Below, piece by piece: positions 39,762 to 40,814 of a DNA stretch of 40,814 bases. The notes under the pieces were generated by a model. It was not told where the DNA came from. It saw only the letters and a program-made list of their open reading frames with translations, and made no database searches. The first letter of the stretch is position 1. Each line of letters opens with the position of its first letter. The position numbers and the translations under genes were made by a program. Source of the DNA: JAVKBW01 sp964352715 (lineage in GTDB: Bacteria > Pseudomonadota > Alphaproteobacteria > UBA8366 > Aestuariispiraceae); the NCBI GenBank assembly GCA_964352715.1, contig CAYGSU010000035.1, positions 1-40,814 on the forward strand, read 5' to 3'.

Positions 39762-40814
39762 TCAGGTGTTTACGGTGGCTTCTGCAATGACGGTGCGCAG
39801 GGTCTGCCCCAGATAGTCGGCGTCATCGGCGGAAAGATGCGGGCCGACGGGCAGGGAAATCGTCTGTTCCGCCAGCCATTCGGCGACCGGGAACCCGCCT
39901 GCCTTGTGGCCGTATTTCTCGCGGTAATAGGTAAACAGCGGCACCGGGCCGGGATAGTGGATGGAGGTGCCGATGCCGGCCTGTTTCAGCCGGTCGACCA
40001 CAGGATCGCGCGCGATGGACCCATCCTTCGGCAGCACGATGTTCAGGCAGTAGCGGCTGGATTCCGATTTCCCGTGGGCGACCGGAAACAGGTGCAGGCT
40101 TTCCAGCCCGGTCAGATAGTTGCGGATGATGGCGTCGTTGCGCTTCCGCGCCGCCTGAAACCCGTCCAGCTTGCCGATCTGGCACAGGCCGACGGCGGCC
40201 TCGACCTCGCTCATCCGGTAGTTGAAGCCCAGAGCATCGACATCGTACAGGCCGGGCCGGGTCCGTTCACCCAGCGCCCGGTTGTAGCCGAAGGCGCGGC
40301 GCTTCCTGACCCGGGCGGCGAGATCGTCGTCATTGGTGGTCAGCATGCCGCCTTCGATGGAGGTCATGTGCTTCACCGGATAGAAGGAAAACGACCCGGC
40401 GAGCCCGATGGTGCCGGTCTTGCGGCCGTCATGGGTGGCGTCGACGCTGAGCGCGCAATCTTCCAGAACGAAGGCGTTGCGCGCGGCGGCGATGGAAAGA
40501 AGGCGGTCCATGTCGCAGGGCAGGCCCAGATAGTGGACGGGGATGATGGCGGCGAGGGGGCCGTTGACCTGTTCCAGCCGCGCCGGGTCCATGTTGCCGG
40601 TTACCGGGTCGACATCGACGAAGACCGGTTCCGCGCCCAGCAGTTCGACGCAATGCGCGGTCGCGACATGGGTCATGGCCGGCACGGCGACCCGGTCGCC
40701 GGGGCCGATGCCGCGCACGAACAGGGTCAGATGCAGGCCGGCGGTGCAGCTCGACACCGCGATGGCGTGTTTCGCGCCGCAGCGCTCGGCAAAGGCGGCC
40801 TCGAAATCCGTCGT
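39762..40814 (-). CDS. DegT/DnrJ/EryC1/StrS aminotransferase (5' end beyond window)
   Basis: This is a partial gene of at least 350 codons. The reading frame stays open to the right edge, and the residues encoded in the last 57 nt (TDFEAAFAERCGAKHAIAV) continue the family, so the start is outside. It is a PLP-dependent sugar aminotransferase: VSSCTAGLHL binding loop, FSFYPVKHMTSIEGGMLTTND with the PLP Lys in PVKHM, and LGFNYRMSEVEAAVG. It supplies the amino group of an amino-sugar intermediate (compare PseC or LegC). It is the first visible gene of the leftward sugar operon. Confidence 0.9.
   Translation of the reverse strand, partial: TTDFEAAFAERCGAKHAIAVSSCTAGLHLTLFVRGIGPGDRVAVPAMTHVATAHCVELLGAEPVFVDVDPVTGNMDPARLEQVNGPLAAIIPVHYLGLPCDMDRLLSIAAARNAFVLEDCALSVDATHDGRKTGTIGLAGSFSFYPVKHMTSIEGGMLTTNDDDLAARVRKRRAFGYNRALGERTRPGLYDVDALGFNYRMSEVEAAVGLCQIGKLDGFQAARKRNDAIIRNYLTGLESLHLFPVAHGKSESSRYCLNIVLPKDGSIARDPVVDRLKQAGIGTSIHYPGPVPLFTYYREKYGHKAGGFPVAEWLAEQTISLPVGPHLSADDADYLGQTLRTVIAEATVNT

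Noticed and set aside
1..40814. CRISPR arrays, tRNA/rRNA genes and insertion sequences
   Set aside because: I looked for regular repeat-spacer patterns, tRNA-like cloverleafs and transposase motifs and saw none.

Overview
The window looks like part of an alphaproteobacterial chromosome with polar-type flagellar genes. The lineage call rests on the co-occurrence of FlbT, FlaF, FlbD, a SciP/DUF1153 protein, short (~300 aa) flagellins and GG-N10-GC (sigma-54) promoters. A Rhodospirillales-like marine genus would fit, but the sequence alone does not settle the genus. Base composition is GC-rich apart from a ~150-nt AT-rich island at 16670-16820.

Layout. (1) 63-3103: rimO, an LpxR-like outer-membrane deacylase, and a PhnZ-like HD-family protein whose metal ligands look lost. 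(2) 3231-15989, all minus strand, read fliF-fliG-fliH-fliN-motA-flbD-flhA-flhF-flhG-fliK-like-QueF-like. This is one long flagellar basal body, export, motor and placement operon, ending in a hairpin terminator at 3205-3240. (3) 16255-16617: a SciP-like CtrA antagonist with an AT-rich upstream region. (4) 16936-20797, minus strand: fliK-flgD-flgE behind a good sigma-54 promoter, then a FlaG-like gene. (5) 21971-24777: flbT, a formyltransferase, flaF and flgL. (6) 25009-27111: two tandem flagellin paralogues with different promoters and leaders. (7) 27348-36425: a tight plus-strand operon of TPR-GT41 (FlmG-like) glycosyltransferase, Maf glycosyltransferase, AsnB-type amidotransferase, WbpG/PseA-type sugar amidotransferase, formyltransferase, methyltransferase and N-acetyltransferase. 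(8) 36415-37031: a Doc/AbrB-type toxin-antitoxin pair with a 22-bp operator palindrome. (9) 37096-40814, minus strand: an acetyltransferase, an unknown 112-aa protein, an SpsF-like cytidylyltransferase, an NAD-dependent epimerase and a DegT aminotransferase that runs off the right edge.

How it fits together. FlbD with sigma-54 probably drives the late flagellar genes. Clear GG-N10-GC elements lie before fliK and flgL, and a near-match lies before flagellin 2. SciP would tie the regulon to CtrA and the cell cycle. FlbT and FlaF handle flagellin mRNA and flagellin assembly, and the leader of flagellin 1 folds into two back-to-back hairpins that could be the FlbT target. The sugar genes on the right (aminotransferase, epimerase, cytidylyltransferase, amidotransferases, formyl-, methyl- and acetyltransferases) look like a pathway for an unusually decorated nucleotide-activated, probably nonulosonic-type, sugar. 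FlmG-like and Maf-like enzymes would attach it to flagellin.

The most unusual points are: two different kinds of flagellin glycosyltransferase side by side; an AsnB translationally coupled to a WbpG-type enzyme with no HisH/HisF in view; two formyltransferases linked to flagellar genes; a QueF-like T-fold protein at the end of the flagellar operon; and the structured flagellin leader.
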